Positions 26,051 to 35,300 of a stretch of DNA of 64,000 nucleotides are shown one piece after another. The first letter of the stretch is position 1. Each line of letters begins with the position of its first letter. Source of the DNA: Plesiocystis pacifica SIR-1 (GTDB lineage: Bacteria > Myxococcota_A > Polyangia > Nannocystales > Nannocystaceae); the NCBI RefSeq assembly GCF_000170895.1, contig NZ_ABCS01000005.1, positions 62,001 through 126,000 on the forward strand, given 5' to 3'. The notes under the pieces are model-generated. The model worked only from the letters and a program-made list of their open reading frames with translations. It had not been told where the DNA came from and ran no database searches. The position numbers and the translations under genes were made by a program.

Positions 26051-27177
26051 GCTTCGGCCTCCGGAATCTCTGGCGCGAACGAGCGCGGCAGGCTGAACCC
26101 AAACTCGGCGCCGGGGCCGTCGCTGCGCGTCCGCGCCCACACCCGACCGCCGCTCTCGCGGACGAGCAGCGCAACGATCGCCAGGCCCAGGCCGACGCCC
26201 CCGCCCGTGCTCGCCTTGGACCCCCGGACGAACTTTTCAAACAACCGCTCGGGGCCCCCCGGGGGCAGGCCGGGGCCCCGGTCGAGCACGCGGATCTCGA
26301 CCTCCCGATCGCCGCCGGCCTCGACCCGGATCTCGATGGTGCCCTCGCCGTGGCGCAGGGCGTTCTCCAGCAAGTTGCTGAGCACGAGCTCGACGGCCAC
26401 GGGGTCGAAGCGGGCGTAGAGCGGCTCGACGGGGTTTTGCACGTCGACCTGGCGATCGCCCAGGCGGTGCTGGAGCGCGCCCAGGACCACGCCTATGGGC
26501 TCTTCCACGGCGGCGAGCTCGCGCTGGAGCTCGAGCCCGCCGCCCTCGAAGCGGGTCATCTCGAGCAGGTTGCGAAGCTGCCTGGCCAGGAGCTCGGCCT
26601 GGTCGTGGATCGCCGCGAGCAGCTGAGACTGGGTCTCGGGGTCGATGCGCTCGCCGCCCTCTTCGAGGGTCGTCACGGCCCCGAGGATCGCCCCCAGCGG
26701 CGTGCGCAGATCGTGGCTGACCGACGCGAGCAAGGAGGCCCGCAGGCGCTCGCGCTCGGCCTCGAGCTCGGCCTCGCGCTGGGCCTGGGCGAGCGCGGCG
26801 GCTTGCTGCTCTCGCGTCTGCGCCAGCTGGACCTGCTCGCGCAGCCGGGCGCTCAGCCAGCTAAAGGACATGCCGACGCCGGCCATGACCACGAAGGTGA
26901 CGCGGTAGTGGGCCTCGTCGACGCTGAAGGTGTGGATGGGCTCGACGAAGAAAAAGTCGAAGGCGGCGACGCTGGCGAGGGCGGCGAGCAGCGAAGGCCC
27001 CAGCCGCGCCCAGTACGCGACGACCACCACGCCGAGCAGGTGGATCATCACCCGGTCGGTCGGGGTCAGCTCGAGCAGCCCCCCCAGCACCCCGACGAGG
27101 GCGCAGGTCAGCGCGACCACGCACAGAGCGAACCCATACTCGAGCACCCGAACACGTGAGCTTGGCGGCCTAGCCAC
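26047..27177 (-). CDS. kdpD: short KdpD-like sensor histidine kinase lacking the N-terminal KdpD/Usp region
   Basis: This 376-residue inner-membrane sensor has four membrane helices (DUF4118-like) at about 14-36, 42-58, 60-78 and 93-110, including FDFFFVEPIHTFSVDEAHY, a KdpD hallmark. A coiled coil (113-150) and HisKA with His155 in SVSHDLRTP follow, then HATPase with N (NLLENALRHG), G1 (DRGPGLP) and G2 (GGGVGLGLAI) boxes. Full KdpD is near 900 residues; the cytoplasmic KdpD and universal-stress domains are missing. The GTG at 27177 is chosen because it follows the upstream TAG by two bases; a GTG at 27213 would add 12 residues. The missing N-terminus argues that the signal differs from classical potassium sensing. 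Confidence 0.83.
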
Positions 27178-27179
27178 CT

Positions 27180-27395
27180 CTACAGTACCGATTGCGAGAA
27201 CCCCAGGTTCCACGTCACGAGAATTAGCAGGAAAACGAGGACAACCAAGAGCGCCCCCGCCTCGACGCGCTTGGCGTGGCCGTAGCGGCCGCTGAACAGC
27301 TCGCCGAGTCGCTCGTCGTGGACCAAAAAAGCGACCGCACCTGCGAGGGTCAGCAGGGTGAGGGTCCCGATGAACACGCTCGCCATGGTCGTCAC
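27180..27395 (-). CDS. small two-helix membrane protein upstream of kdpD
   Basis: This 71-residue protein has two hydrophobic helices at about 7-25 (IGTLTLLTLAGAVAFLVH) and 49-64 (ALLVVLVFLLILVTW), joined by a charged loop (DERLGELFSGRYGHAKRVEA). The GTG start overlaps the TGA of the preceding 28-residue gene, with GGAGGAGGG upstream. An ATG nine bases later is an alternative. Its stop lies two bases before the kdpD start. Position and coupling suggest an accessory membrane partner of the sensor; no family recognised. Confidence 0.65.
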   Translation of the reverse strand: MTTMASVFIGTLTLLTLAGAVAFLVHDERLGELFSGRYGHAKRVEAGALLVVLVFLLILVTWNLGFSQSVL

Positions 27396-27478
27396 GAACC
27401 CTCCTCCAGGCGACCCCACAGCGCGAGCCCGGCCACCACCCCCAAGCACGCCATCACGATGATCGTCGTCATTGCCAT
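27392..27478 (-). CDS. 28-residue single-helix membrane microprotein (KdpF-like in size)
   Basis: The frame encodes MAMTTIIVMACLGVVAGLAL followed by WGRLEEGS: one membrane helix and a short charged tail. It is as long as KdpF, the tiny subunit of the Kdp ATPase, and sits at the head of a kdpDE transcript. Sequence similarity is limited to hydrophobicity, and no kdpA follows. The four-base GTGA overlap with the next gene supports real translation. Its length puts it below usual gene-calling limits. Confidence 0.45.
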   Translation of the reverse strand: MAMTTIIVMACLGVVAGLALWGRLEEGS

Positions 27479-27615
27479 GGCATCAAGCTAGCCCGCCTGC
27501 GCGCGGCGGCCTCGGGACGCGGTGAGGATTTGGGCGCGAGGGATCAAGAAGTCATAAAGAGGGCGCGGGGTCGTCTTGATCGGCCCCGCGCGACCGCCAT
27601 GGTGAAGGGGTGACC

Positions 27616-27807
27616 ATGGCCGATCAGTTGACCCTCGGAGCTGGCGTCGTCATCGCGCTGGCATGTTTTTTCGCGGCACGCATCGCAACCCTCCCGTCGC
27701 AAGACCGCCCCGTGAGGAGGCTGCGCGCGCGCCTGGCTCGCGCCCCTCGGACCGCTCGCCCCGCTCGACCCGCTCGACTCGCTCGACTGGGGCAGGTGCG
27801 ACCGTGA
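27616..27807 (+). CDS. small membrane protein with Arg/Pro/Ala-rich tail
   Basis: This 63-residue protein has a single helix at about 6-22 (TLGAGVVIALACFFAARI) followed by a strongly basic tail (RRLRARLARAPRTARPARPA). AAGGGG precedes the ATG at a normal distance. The TGA overlaps the GTG of the HPF-like gene by four bases, so the two are coupled. It could anchor its partner to the membrane. No known family. Confidence 0.6.
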   Translation: MADQLTLGAGVVIALACFFAARIATLPSQDRPVRRLRARLARAPRTARPARPARLARLGQVRP

Positions 27808-28232
27808 CCGCGCTCCAAGCCACCGAGAGGGCGGCACCGCACGGCTACAGCGGCTGGGTGCCCTGCGGCCGCGCCGGCTTCCACGTGGACCTTCGGACCC
27901 GCGCCCTGGATCTGTCGCGTCAGGACATCCAGACCGTGCTCGCTCGCCTCGACGCGAGCCTCGATCGCGTCACCCCAGACATCACCCACGTGCGGGTTCG
28001 CCTCGCGGACGTCAACGGCCCCAAGGGCGGCGAGGACAAGCGCTGCACCGTGCGGATCCAGCTGGGCCGCCTCGGCACGGTCCAGGTCACCCGCTGCGCG
28101 CCGACGATCTGGGAGGCGCTGTCCCGGGCCCTCGCCACGGCCAAGCGCGGCTGCCACGAGCGCCTCGAGGTCCGTCAGACGCGACGTCGCCGGCGTCGGC
28201 GGGCGTCGAGCCCGCGGGCGCCGACGATCTGA
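27804..28232 (+). CDS. HPF/RaiA-like (sigma-54 modulation) domain protein
   Basis: This 142-residue protein has a central region (about 23-112: LRTRALDLSRQDIQTVLARL ... VRVRLADVNGPKGGEDKRC ... WEALSRALATAKRGCHERL) that follows the ribosome-hibernation-factor fold pattern: strand-helix, then the NG-x-x-GG-x-DK-x-C strand loop, then a final helix. Such proteins bind the decoding centre of idle ribosomes. This subgroup has a Cys (KRCTVRI) and a basic C-terminal tail in place of the long-HPF dimerisation domain. The GTG at 27804 overlaps the upstream stop. The upstream frame is open but Arg/Ser-rich nonsense. Ribosome binding is inferred from the fold only. Confidence 0.7.
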   Translation: MTALQATERAAPHGYSGWVPCGRAGFHVDLRTRALDLSRQDIQTVLARLDASLDRVTPDITHVRVRLADVNGPKGGEDKRCTVRIQLGRLGTVQVTRCAPTIWEALSRALATAKRGCHERLEVRQTRRRRRRRASSPRAPTI

Positions 28233-28237
28233 GCGAG

Positions 28238-30106
28238 TCACTCGCTAGCCGCGGCGGTCTCGGAGGCCTCGTCGAAGCCGCTGCGGTAGAGCTCCGCGTA
28301 GATGCCATCGCGGGCCATGAGGGCCTCGTGGTCGCCGACCTCGGCGACCTTGCCCCTGGCCAGCACGACGATCTTGTCGGCGTGGCGGACCGTGCTCAGG
28401 CGGTGAGCGATGACCAGCACGCTGCGCCCCTCGAGCAGGCGCTCGATCGCCTTTTGGACCCGCTGCTCGGTGAGGCTGTCGACGCTGGCGGTGGCCTCGT
28501 CGAGGATCAGCATGGTCGGGGAGCGGGCGGCGACTCGGGCGAAGGCGAGCAGCTGGGTCTCGCCCACCGAGAAGTTGGCCCCCCGCTCACCCACGGCGCA
28601 GTCGGGGCCGCCGCGCTCGCGGATGAAGTCCGCCGCCTGCACGGTCTCGAGGGCGGTCAGGATCGCGTCCTCGTCGTCGAGCTCGGCCTCGCCGAGGGTC
28701 ACGTTGAAGCCCGCGCTCTCGTCGAACAAGAACACGTCCTGCTGGACCATGAGCAGGCGCCGGCGGACCCGATCGGGGGACAGCTCGCGCAGCTCGACGG
28801 CGCTGCCGTCGGCGAGCACGAACTCGATGCTCCCGCGGTAGCCGGTGTAGGTCTGGGTCAGGATGCGGCCGAGGCTGGTCTTGCCCGAGCCCGTGCGCCC
28901 GACCACGGCCACGACCTCGCCGGCCTCGATGTCGAGGTCGACCTCGCTCAGGATCACCGGGCCGTCCGCCGCTTCTGCTTCGTCCTCGGCCCCGCCCCAG
29001 GCGTAGGAGAAGGACAGGTCGCGCATGCGGACCTGGCCGGTCCAGGTCGCCAGGGGGTCCTCGCCGCCGGCGTCGCGGGGCTCGGCCAGAGTGTCGAGCA
29101 GGCCGTAGATGCGCTCGAGAGAAGCCGCCGCGCGCTGGATCGTGGCGAGCTTGTTGGAGAACTCGCGGATCGGCACGAACACGCGCTGGAGGTAGCTGAC
29201 GAAGGCGAACAGCAGGCCCAGGGTCAGCGTGCCCGCCGTCGCCTCGCCCAGCCAGCTGGCGTCGTCGAGCAGCGCCGGGGTCGCAAAGAACAGCAGCAGG
29301 GCCACGCAAAAGGCCGAGATGCCGTCCATCACCGAGTACAGCAGCGAGTCGAAGATGTTGGCCAGCTTGGTCGCCCGCAGGTAGCGCTCGCCCAGCCCCG
29401 CGAAGCGGTCCCGGGCCAGGCCCTCTTGGCCGTTGAGCTGGACCACGGACACGCCCGAGAGCTGCTCGGTCAGGTAGCCGGTCTGCACGCCCTGAGCCCG
29501 GCGGACCTCGAGCTGGAGCGCGCGCAGGTTCTTGGAGAACCACCGCACCAGCAAAAAGAGCAGCGGCGCGACGGACAGCGAGAGCAGGGTCAGCTGCCAG
29601 CTGAGGATGAACATCGAGGTCAAGATCCCGCCGACCATGAACACGTCGGTGAGGATCGTGAACACGCCAAAGGACAGGGTCTCGCCGAGGGCCTCGACGT
29701 CGCTGGTGCTGCGCGAGAGCAGGGAGCCCAGGGGGTTCTTGTCGAAAAAGCGCGCGGGCAGCCGGAGCACGTGGCGGAAGATCGCCGTGCGCAGGTCGTA
29801 GATGGCGGCGTGGCCCGAGCGCTGGAGGCAGTAGACCTGGACGGCCATGGCCGAGAACTCGAGGGCGACGGCGCCGAGGAAGAGCAGCGCGAGGGTGCGC
29901 AGGCCCTCGGGGTCGCCAGCGGGGATGGCCTCGTCGACGACGCGCTTGAGCAGCAGGGGCCGGAGCGTGGCCATGCCAGCGACGATCGGGATGACCGCCA
30001 GCCCGGAGAACAGCCAGGCGCTGTGGGGGCGGATGAACACCCAAAAGCGGCGCAGCAGCCCGAGGGCCGAGCCGACGTCGGGGTGGGTCTTGGCGTCCTC
30101 AGCCAC
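28238..30106 (-). CDS. ABC exporter half-transporter, subunit with intact catalytic Glu and atypical signature
   Basis: This 622-residue protein is a six-helix exporter domain fused to an ATPase domain (ABCB/MsbA type). Walker A is GRTGSGKT (403-410). The signature reads FSVGETQ (512-518) instead of LSGGQ. Walker B is LILDE with catalytic Glu537, and the H-loop is IAHRLS. The neighbouring subunit has the opposite set, so the two should form a heterodimer with one working and one degenerate ATP site (as in TM287/288 or TmrAB). The GTG start overlaps the end of the upstream subunit gene by eight bases. Cargo unknown; lipid, peptide or drug export are all possible. It ends six bases from the convergent HPF-like gene. 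Confidence 0.9.
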   Translation of the reverse strand: MAEDAKTHPDVGSALGLLRRFWVFIRPHSAWLFSGLAVIPIVAGMATLRPLLLKRVVDEAIPAGDPEGLRTLALLFLGAVALEFSAMAVQVYCLQRSGHAAIYDLRTAIFRHVLRLPARFFDKNPLGSLLSRSTSDVEALGETLSFGVFTILTDVFMVGGILTSMFILSWQLTLLSLSVAPLLFLLVRWFSKNLRALQLEVRRAQGVQTGYLTEQLSGVSVVQLNGQEGLARDRFAGLGERYLRATKLANIFDSLLYSVMDGISAFCVALLLFFATPALLDDASWLGEATAGTLTLGLLFAFVSYLQRVFVPIREFSNKLATIQRAAASLERIYGLLDTLAEPRDAGGEDPLATWTGQVRMRDLSFSYAWGGAEDEAEAADGPVILSEVDLDIEAGEVVAVVGRTGSGKTSLGRILTQTYTGYRGSIEFVLADGSAVELRELSPDRVRRRLLMVQQDVFLFDESAGFNVTLGEAELDDEDAILTALETVQAADFIRERGGPDCAVGERGANFSVGETQLLAFARVAARSPTMLILDEATASVDSLTEQRVQKAIERLLEGRSVLVIAHRLSTVRHADKIVVLARGKVAEVGDHEALMARDGIYAELYRSGFDEASETAAASE

Positions 30107-32096
30107 GGCCGGCCTCCCCTCCCTGGTCTTCGTTTTGGTGCTCGTGGGCGGCCGCGTAGACGCCCCCCTGGCCGACGAGCTGCGCGTGGGTGCCGCGCTC
30201 GACCAGGCCGCCCTCGTCGAGCACGAGGATCTCGTCGGCGTGCTCGAGCACGCTGGTGCGGTGCGAGACGATCACGGTGGTCGGCGCCTGGCCCTGACCG
30301 TCTGGCCCGTCCTGGCCGCTCAGACCCCGGATCGCGGCGACGAGCTTGACCTCCGTGGCCTGGTCGACGGCCGAGAGCACGTCGTCGAGGAGCAGCAGCC
30401 GGGGCCGGCGGTACAGCGCCCGGGCCAGGGCCGTGCGCTGGCGCTGGCCGCCCGAGAGCATCACCCCGCGCTCGCCGACGACGGTGTCGAGGCCCTCGGG
30501 CAGGGCCGCCAGATCCGGGCCCATGCACGCGGCCTCGATGACCGCGTCGAGGTGCGGATCGGGGGCGCGCAGGTCGAGACCCGCGGCTCGCTCGACCCTC
30601 GCCTGCCCCGCGCGCGCGCCGTCGACGGCGTCCGTGCGGCCGCGGGTGAGCCCGGCGAGCAGGCCCGACTCGGGCCGCGCGGCGTCGTCCGCCGCGATCA
30701 CGGCCGCGTCCTCGCCGAGCAGCCGGATGTTGTCGCGCAGGGTCGTCGAGAACAAAAAGGGCGTCTGCGGGACCACGGCCATGCCCGCGCGCAGCGGCCC
30801 GAGCTCGAGGTGGCGCGCGTCCAGGCCGTCGATGAACACCGAGCCCTTCGGCGGGCTGTAGATCCGCGCGAGGATGTCGATGAGCGTGGTCTTGCCCGAG
30901 CCCGTGCGCCCGAAGATGCCCAGGGTCTGGCCCGGCTCGACCACCGCCGAGATCCCGCGCAGCGAGGGCTCGTCCCGGCCGGGGTGGCGAAAGGTCAGCT
31001 CGCGCAGCTCGAGGCGCGGGGACGCGTCGAGGGTGTGGCTCGCGCTCGCCTCGGGCAGCTCCGGGTCCCGGTCGAGGAGCTCCTGGACGCGGTCGAGGGC
31101 GACGGTGCCCCGGGACACCGCCGTCAGCACCCAGGCCAGCGAGGTCAGCAGCGAGACCAGGCTCATCAGCAGGGCCGTGAAGGTCGCCAGGTCGCCGATC
31201 AGCAGCTCGTCGTCGAGGACCCGCTGGCCGCCGACCCACAGCACCAGGCCCGTACCGACGAAGCCCGAGAAGCCCAGCACCGGCATGGCGAAGGCGCGCA
31301 GCCGGGCGACGTCGAGCTGCAGGTCGAGGTAGTCGCGGTTGCTGACCTCGAAGCGGGCCACGGCCGCCTCCTCGGCGCCGTGGGAGCGGATCGTCGCCAC
31401 CCCGGCGAAGCTCTCGAGGATGCGATCGGACAGCCGGGCGAGGCGCTCGAGGGAGCTGCGGACCATGGCGTAGAAGCGGCTCACGGTCCAGCGCATGTAG
31501 ATGCCGCCGAGCAGCACCGGCGTCACGCACCACAGCGTCAGCACCCAGTCCGTGCGCAGCAGCTGCCACAGGTGCAGGGGGATGGCGACGAGCACGTTGC
31601 ACACCTGCAGGCCCGCGAAGCCGACCAGCAAGCGCACCGACTGGGTGTCGTTGGCCGCCACCGAGACCAGCTCGCCGACCTTGCGGCGGACATAAAAGGG
31701 GCGCTGGAGGCTGAGCAGGTGGCTGAACAGGTCGACGCCGACGCGGTACTGGATGTCCCGGCCGGGGTTGAAGAACAGCACCCGCGAGAAGGTCCGCACG
31801 ATCACCAGGGCGCTCGCCCAGACCATCAGCTCGACGGCCAGATCGGCCGCGGCCTCCGAGCGCGCGAGGCCCTCGCTGCCCGCGGCCTCGAGCTCGTTGA
31901 GGATCTCGCCGACCAGGGTGGGGATCCGGACCACCGCCCAGTTGGTCGCCGCGAGGGCGAGGAAGCCGAACAGGTAGGAGACCCAATAGCGCGTCGCGTA
32001 GCGGAGCACGAAGCGCAACACGAAGACCACGGTCGCGACCACGCCGCGCGGCGTTTCGGCCGGCGGAGCGTCGGAGTCTGCGCTGGCCTCGCTCAC
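30099..32096 (-). CDS. ABC exporter half-transporter, subunit with degenerate Walker B and canonical signature
   Basis: This 665-residue protein is a six-helix membrane domain followed by an ATPase domain with Walker A GRTGSGKTT, signature MLSGGQRQRTALA, and Walker B LLLLDDVLSAVD, where Asp replaces the catalytic Glu. An insertion of about 50 residues rich in Arg, Ala and Asp lies between the Q-loop (VVPQTPFLFS) and the signature. Together with the next subunit this matches an asymmetric heterodimeric exporter. It starts at a GTG (32094-32096). The upstream region 32097-32182 should carry the promoter, and two B repeats lie beyond it. Confidence 0.9.
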   Translation of the reverse strand: MSEASADSDAPPAETPRGVVATVVFVLRFVLRYATRYWVSYLFGFLALAATNWAVVRIPTLVGEILNELEAAGSEGLARSEAAADLAVELMVWASALVIVRTFSRVLFFNPGRDIQYRVGVDLFSHLLSLQRPFYVRRKVGELVSVAANDTQSVRLLVGFAGLQVCNVLVAIPLHLWQLLRTDWVLTLWCVTPVLLGGIYMRWTVSRFYAMVRSSLERLARLSDRILESFAGVATIRSHGAEEAAVARFEVSNRDYLDLQLDVARLRAFAMPVLGFSGFVGTGLVLWVGGQRVLDDELLIGDLATFTALLMSLVSLLTSLAWVLTAVSRGTVALDRVQELLDRDPELPEASASHTLDASPRLELRELTFRHPGRDEPSLRGISAVVEPGQTLGIFGRTGSGKTTLIDILARIYSPPKGSVFIDGLDARHLELGPLRAGMAVVPQTPFLFSTTLRDNIRLLGEDAAVIAADDAARPESGLLAGLTRGRTDAVDGARAGQARVERAAGLDLRAPDPHLDAVIEAACMGPDLAALPEGLDTVVGERGVMLSGGQRQRTALARALYRRPRLLLLDDVLSAVDQATEVKLVAAIRGLSGQDGPDGQGQAPTTVIVSHRTSVLEHADEILVLDEGGLVERGTHAQLVGQGGVYAAAHEHQNEDQGGEAGRG

Positions 32097-32182
32097 TGAC
32101 GCGTTCTAACTGCTATCGCGACGACGCGCACGCCCCAGGGCGCCGTGCGCGGGCGCGACCCCCCCAAACGCCCCGCGCGCGC

Positions 32183-32273
32183 AGAGGGTCGGCCAGAACG
32201 AGCCCTGTCCGTCCCTCTGTCTATTTTAGCCGTCGTGGACGACGCCACGCCCTCCCTGCCCCACGTCCACGAC
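32183..32273 (+). repeat. repeat family B, copy 4 (tandem, first)
   Basis: Hairpin 1 (32183-32218) has outer arms AGAGGG/CCCTCT with an imperfect inside. The conserved spacer GTCTATTTTAGCC follows, then hairpin 2 with arms GTCGTGGACG (32232-32241) and CGTCCACGAC (32264-32273). The unit again ends in TCA. Hairpin 1 has no sequence similarity to that of copies 2 and 3 although the spacer and hairpin 2 are conserved. Confidence 0.9.
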
Positions 32274-32275
32274 TC

Positions 32276-32365
32276 AGAGGGTCGGCCAAAACGAGTTTGG
32301 CCACCCCTCTGTCTATTTTAGCCGTCGTGGACGACGCCACGCCCTCCCTGCCCCACGTCCACGAC
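32276..32365 (+). repeat. repeat family B, copy 5 (tandem, second)
   Basis: Hairpin 1 (32276-32310) pairs AGAGGG/CCCTCT and GGCCAAA/TTTGGCC around the loop ACGAG. Hairpin 2 arms are GTCGTGGACG and CGTCCACGAC (to 32365). The next three bases, TCA at 32366-32368, are the TGA stop of the large kinase gene on the minus strand. Confidence 0.92.
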
Positions 32366-35300
32366 TCAATCACCGTGGGCCTCCGAGTCGAGATCGATGG
32401 CCGGCAAGGTCAGGTGAAAAGTCGTGCCGACCCCGAGCTCGCTGTCGACGCTCAGCGCCCCCCCGTGCTCGACCGCGATGCCGTGGGACACCGCCAGGCC
32501 CAGGCCCGTGCCCTGGTCCCGACCCTTGGTGGTGAAGAAGGGATCGAAGATCTGCGCCTTGATCGCGTCGGGGATGCCGGTGCCGCAATCCTCGACGCTG
32601 ACTCGCACCCAGCGCCCTGACCCTGAGCCAGGCCCCGAACCAGATGTTTGGGCGGCCCCCTCGGCACCGCCCTCGTCCAGCGCGCCTTCGAAGGAGCGCG
32701 CGCGCAGCAAAATGCGCTTGCAGTCCGGGTCCACGTCGCGCTGCCCGGCGTAGCGAGCGTTGACCGCGTCGCGGGCGTTGGTCACCAGGTTCATGATGAT
32801 CTGGCGGATCTGCTGGGGGCGACAGGACACCGGCGGCAGACCAGGCTCGATCTCGACCTCGAGGTGGATCGTCTCCTTGCGCAGCACCGCCCGGGCCAGA
32901 GACAAGGTCGCGTCGATGACCTCGCGCAGGTCGACGATCTCGCGCCTCGAGTCGACCTCCTGGCGCGAGAAGGTCAAGAGGTTGCGCACGATGCCCGTGA
33001 CCCGGTCGGCCTCGAGCCGGATCTCGCCGGCGAACTCGTCGATGAGCTCGTCGCGGCTATGCCGGCTGATGATCAGCTCGGCGTAGTTCATGATCCCCTG
33101 GACGGGGTTGTTGATCTCGTGGGCCACGCCGCTGGCGAGGGTGCCGATGGACTCGAGGCGCTGCTGCTGGCGGACCGTGGCCTCGAGCTTCTTGCGCGCG
33201 CTGATGTCCGTGGCGATGGCGAGGAGCTGGTCCCGCTGCTCCCCGACCGCGACCACGCGGACCATCATGGCGCGCTGCGCCTCATGGTTGGCCAGGCCTT
33301 CCCGCGGGCGCACGTGGACCTCGAGCTCGGCCTGCTCCCGCTCCCCGCCCGCGACCTCGACGACGGCCGCTGCCCACGCCTCGCGCGAGTCCTCGTCGAA
33401 CAGCGCGCCCATGGACTGGCCGACGAAGCGCTCCTCCTGGCCGCTGAGCCCGAAGGGCTCGAGGTGGTTGAGGAAGATCAGCCGGCCCTCGTCGTCGAGC
33501 AAGGTGATCACGTCGGGCACGCCGGAGACCAGCGAGCGCCACTGCTCGCGGCTGGTCTGGAGCGCGTCGTAGAGCCGGGCGTTGTCGAGGGCGCTGGCCG
33601 CCTGGGCCGTGAGCGCGCGCAGGACCTCGAGGCGGTCGGCGGTGAACACCTGGGCCAGGAGGCGGTTCTCGAGCAAGAGCGCGCCGACCCGGCTGCTCTG
33701 CTTGACGATCGGCATGCACAGCAGCGAGCGCACGCCCTCGCCGGCGATGAAGGTGTCGCCGGCGAAGCGGCTGTCGGTGCTGGCGTCGTCGAGGACCAGG
33801 GGCACCCCGGTGCGCAGGACGTAGTGGACCGCGGCCAGGGGCAGGCGACGGGTCACGGCCTCGTCGTCGATCGACAGGCCCTCGCCGTAGACCCGCACGC
33901 CCTCCTCGTCGCCCTCGGCGACCACGCCCAGGCCGCCCTCGCCCTCGAGCAGCAGGGCCCCGCGCTCGGCCCCGGCGCTGGCCAGGGCGCTGGTCAGCAC
34001 CCGGCCCATGACCTCCTCGAGGTCGAGCTCCTCGCTGATCAGCTGCACGGTGGAGAGCACGGCCTGCATGTCCATGGACGCGACCTCTTCGTGCTCCGAG
34101 GCCAGGCCCAGGGAGCTGGTCATCGCCCGGGAGCCGCCGACGATCGAGGTGGTCAGCTCCTCGTCGGAGAGCACGGCGAGGCGCTCGACGACCGCGACCG
34201 CGCCCCACTGCCGAAACACCCGCTGGGCCGCGGCCATGGCCCCCTCGCCGGCGACCTGACGGCGCAGGCGGAAGGCCTCGCTGGCCAGGCGCAGGCAGGC
34301 CATGCCCTCGCCCAGGCGGGCCCCGGCCTCGCGCGCCTTGGCCCGGGCCCGCTCGTAGTGGAGCATCGCGCGCTCGCCCTTGCCCCGCGCCCGGGCGCGC
34401 TCGGCCAGGACCAGCTCGTGCATGTAGCCGAAGTTCTCCGGGCAGCCCTTGGCCCAGCGAGCCGTGACCCGCTCGTAGCGGCGCATCCGGGCCAGGACCC
34501 CGCGGTCGCGGGCCCGCCGGTGCTCGATGTACTCGCCCTCGATGACCGCGGCGACCATGGCGAAGCGCGGGGCGTGCCAGGAGCCGAACAGCTGGTCCTC
34601 GAACACCTCGAGGTAGGGCTCGATGGCCTGCAGCGCCGCCTTCCAGTCGCCGCACAGCCACGCCCACAGCCCGCGGTACAGGCCCGCCGGGATCGCGAGG
34701 ATCGGGGTGTCGCCGATCGCCGCCGTGGCCTCGGCGCTGACCAGCTCGGGTCGGGTCGAGGGCCCGCCGGTGTGGACCAGGCGCTCGGCGAAGCGCAGCG
34801 AGGCCTGGACGCCGAGCACCATGTCCGGCCGCCCCCAGCGCTCGAGCTCCGTGGCCCAGCCCCGGACCACGGTCACGAGCTCGTCGAGGTGGCCGTAGAT
34901 CTCGAGCAGCTGCCCCGAGCTCAGGGCCATGGAGTAGCCCGCGGTCTCGAACTCGCCGAGCTCGAGGAGCTCGCCGATGAGCCGCGGCAGGGCCCGGCTC
35001 GCCCCGACCCAGGCGCGGCTGCGCGGCCACACGAAGTTGTGGATGCCCGGGAGGATGCGCGCCCGGGCGGCGGCCATCAGCGGGCGCTCGCACATCACGA
35101 TGGCCTGGTCGGCCAGGCGCGAGGCCTGCTCGGGCTTGGCGAAGGCCGCCCCGCCGGCGATCGCGATGTCGCGCAGGCTCTGGGGCGCGCAGGGGTGCAC
35201 GCCCTTGGCCGTCAGCCAGGCCTCGAAGCCGCACAGCACCCCGTAGAGGTTGAGGTCGAACAGGAGGGCCCCGTTCTTGAGGGCCTGGGAGATGCTCACG

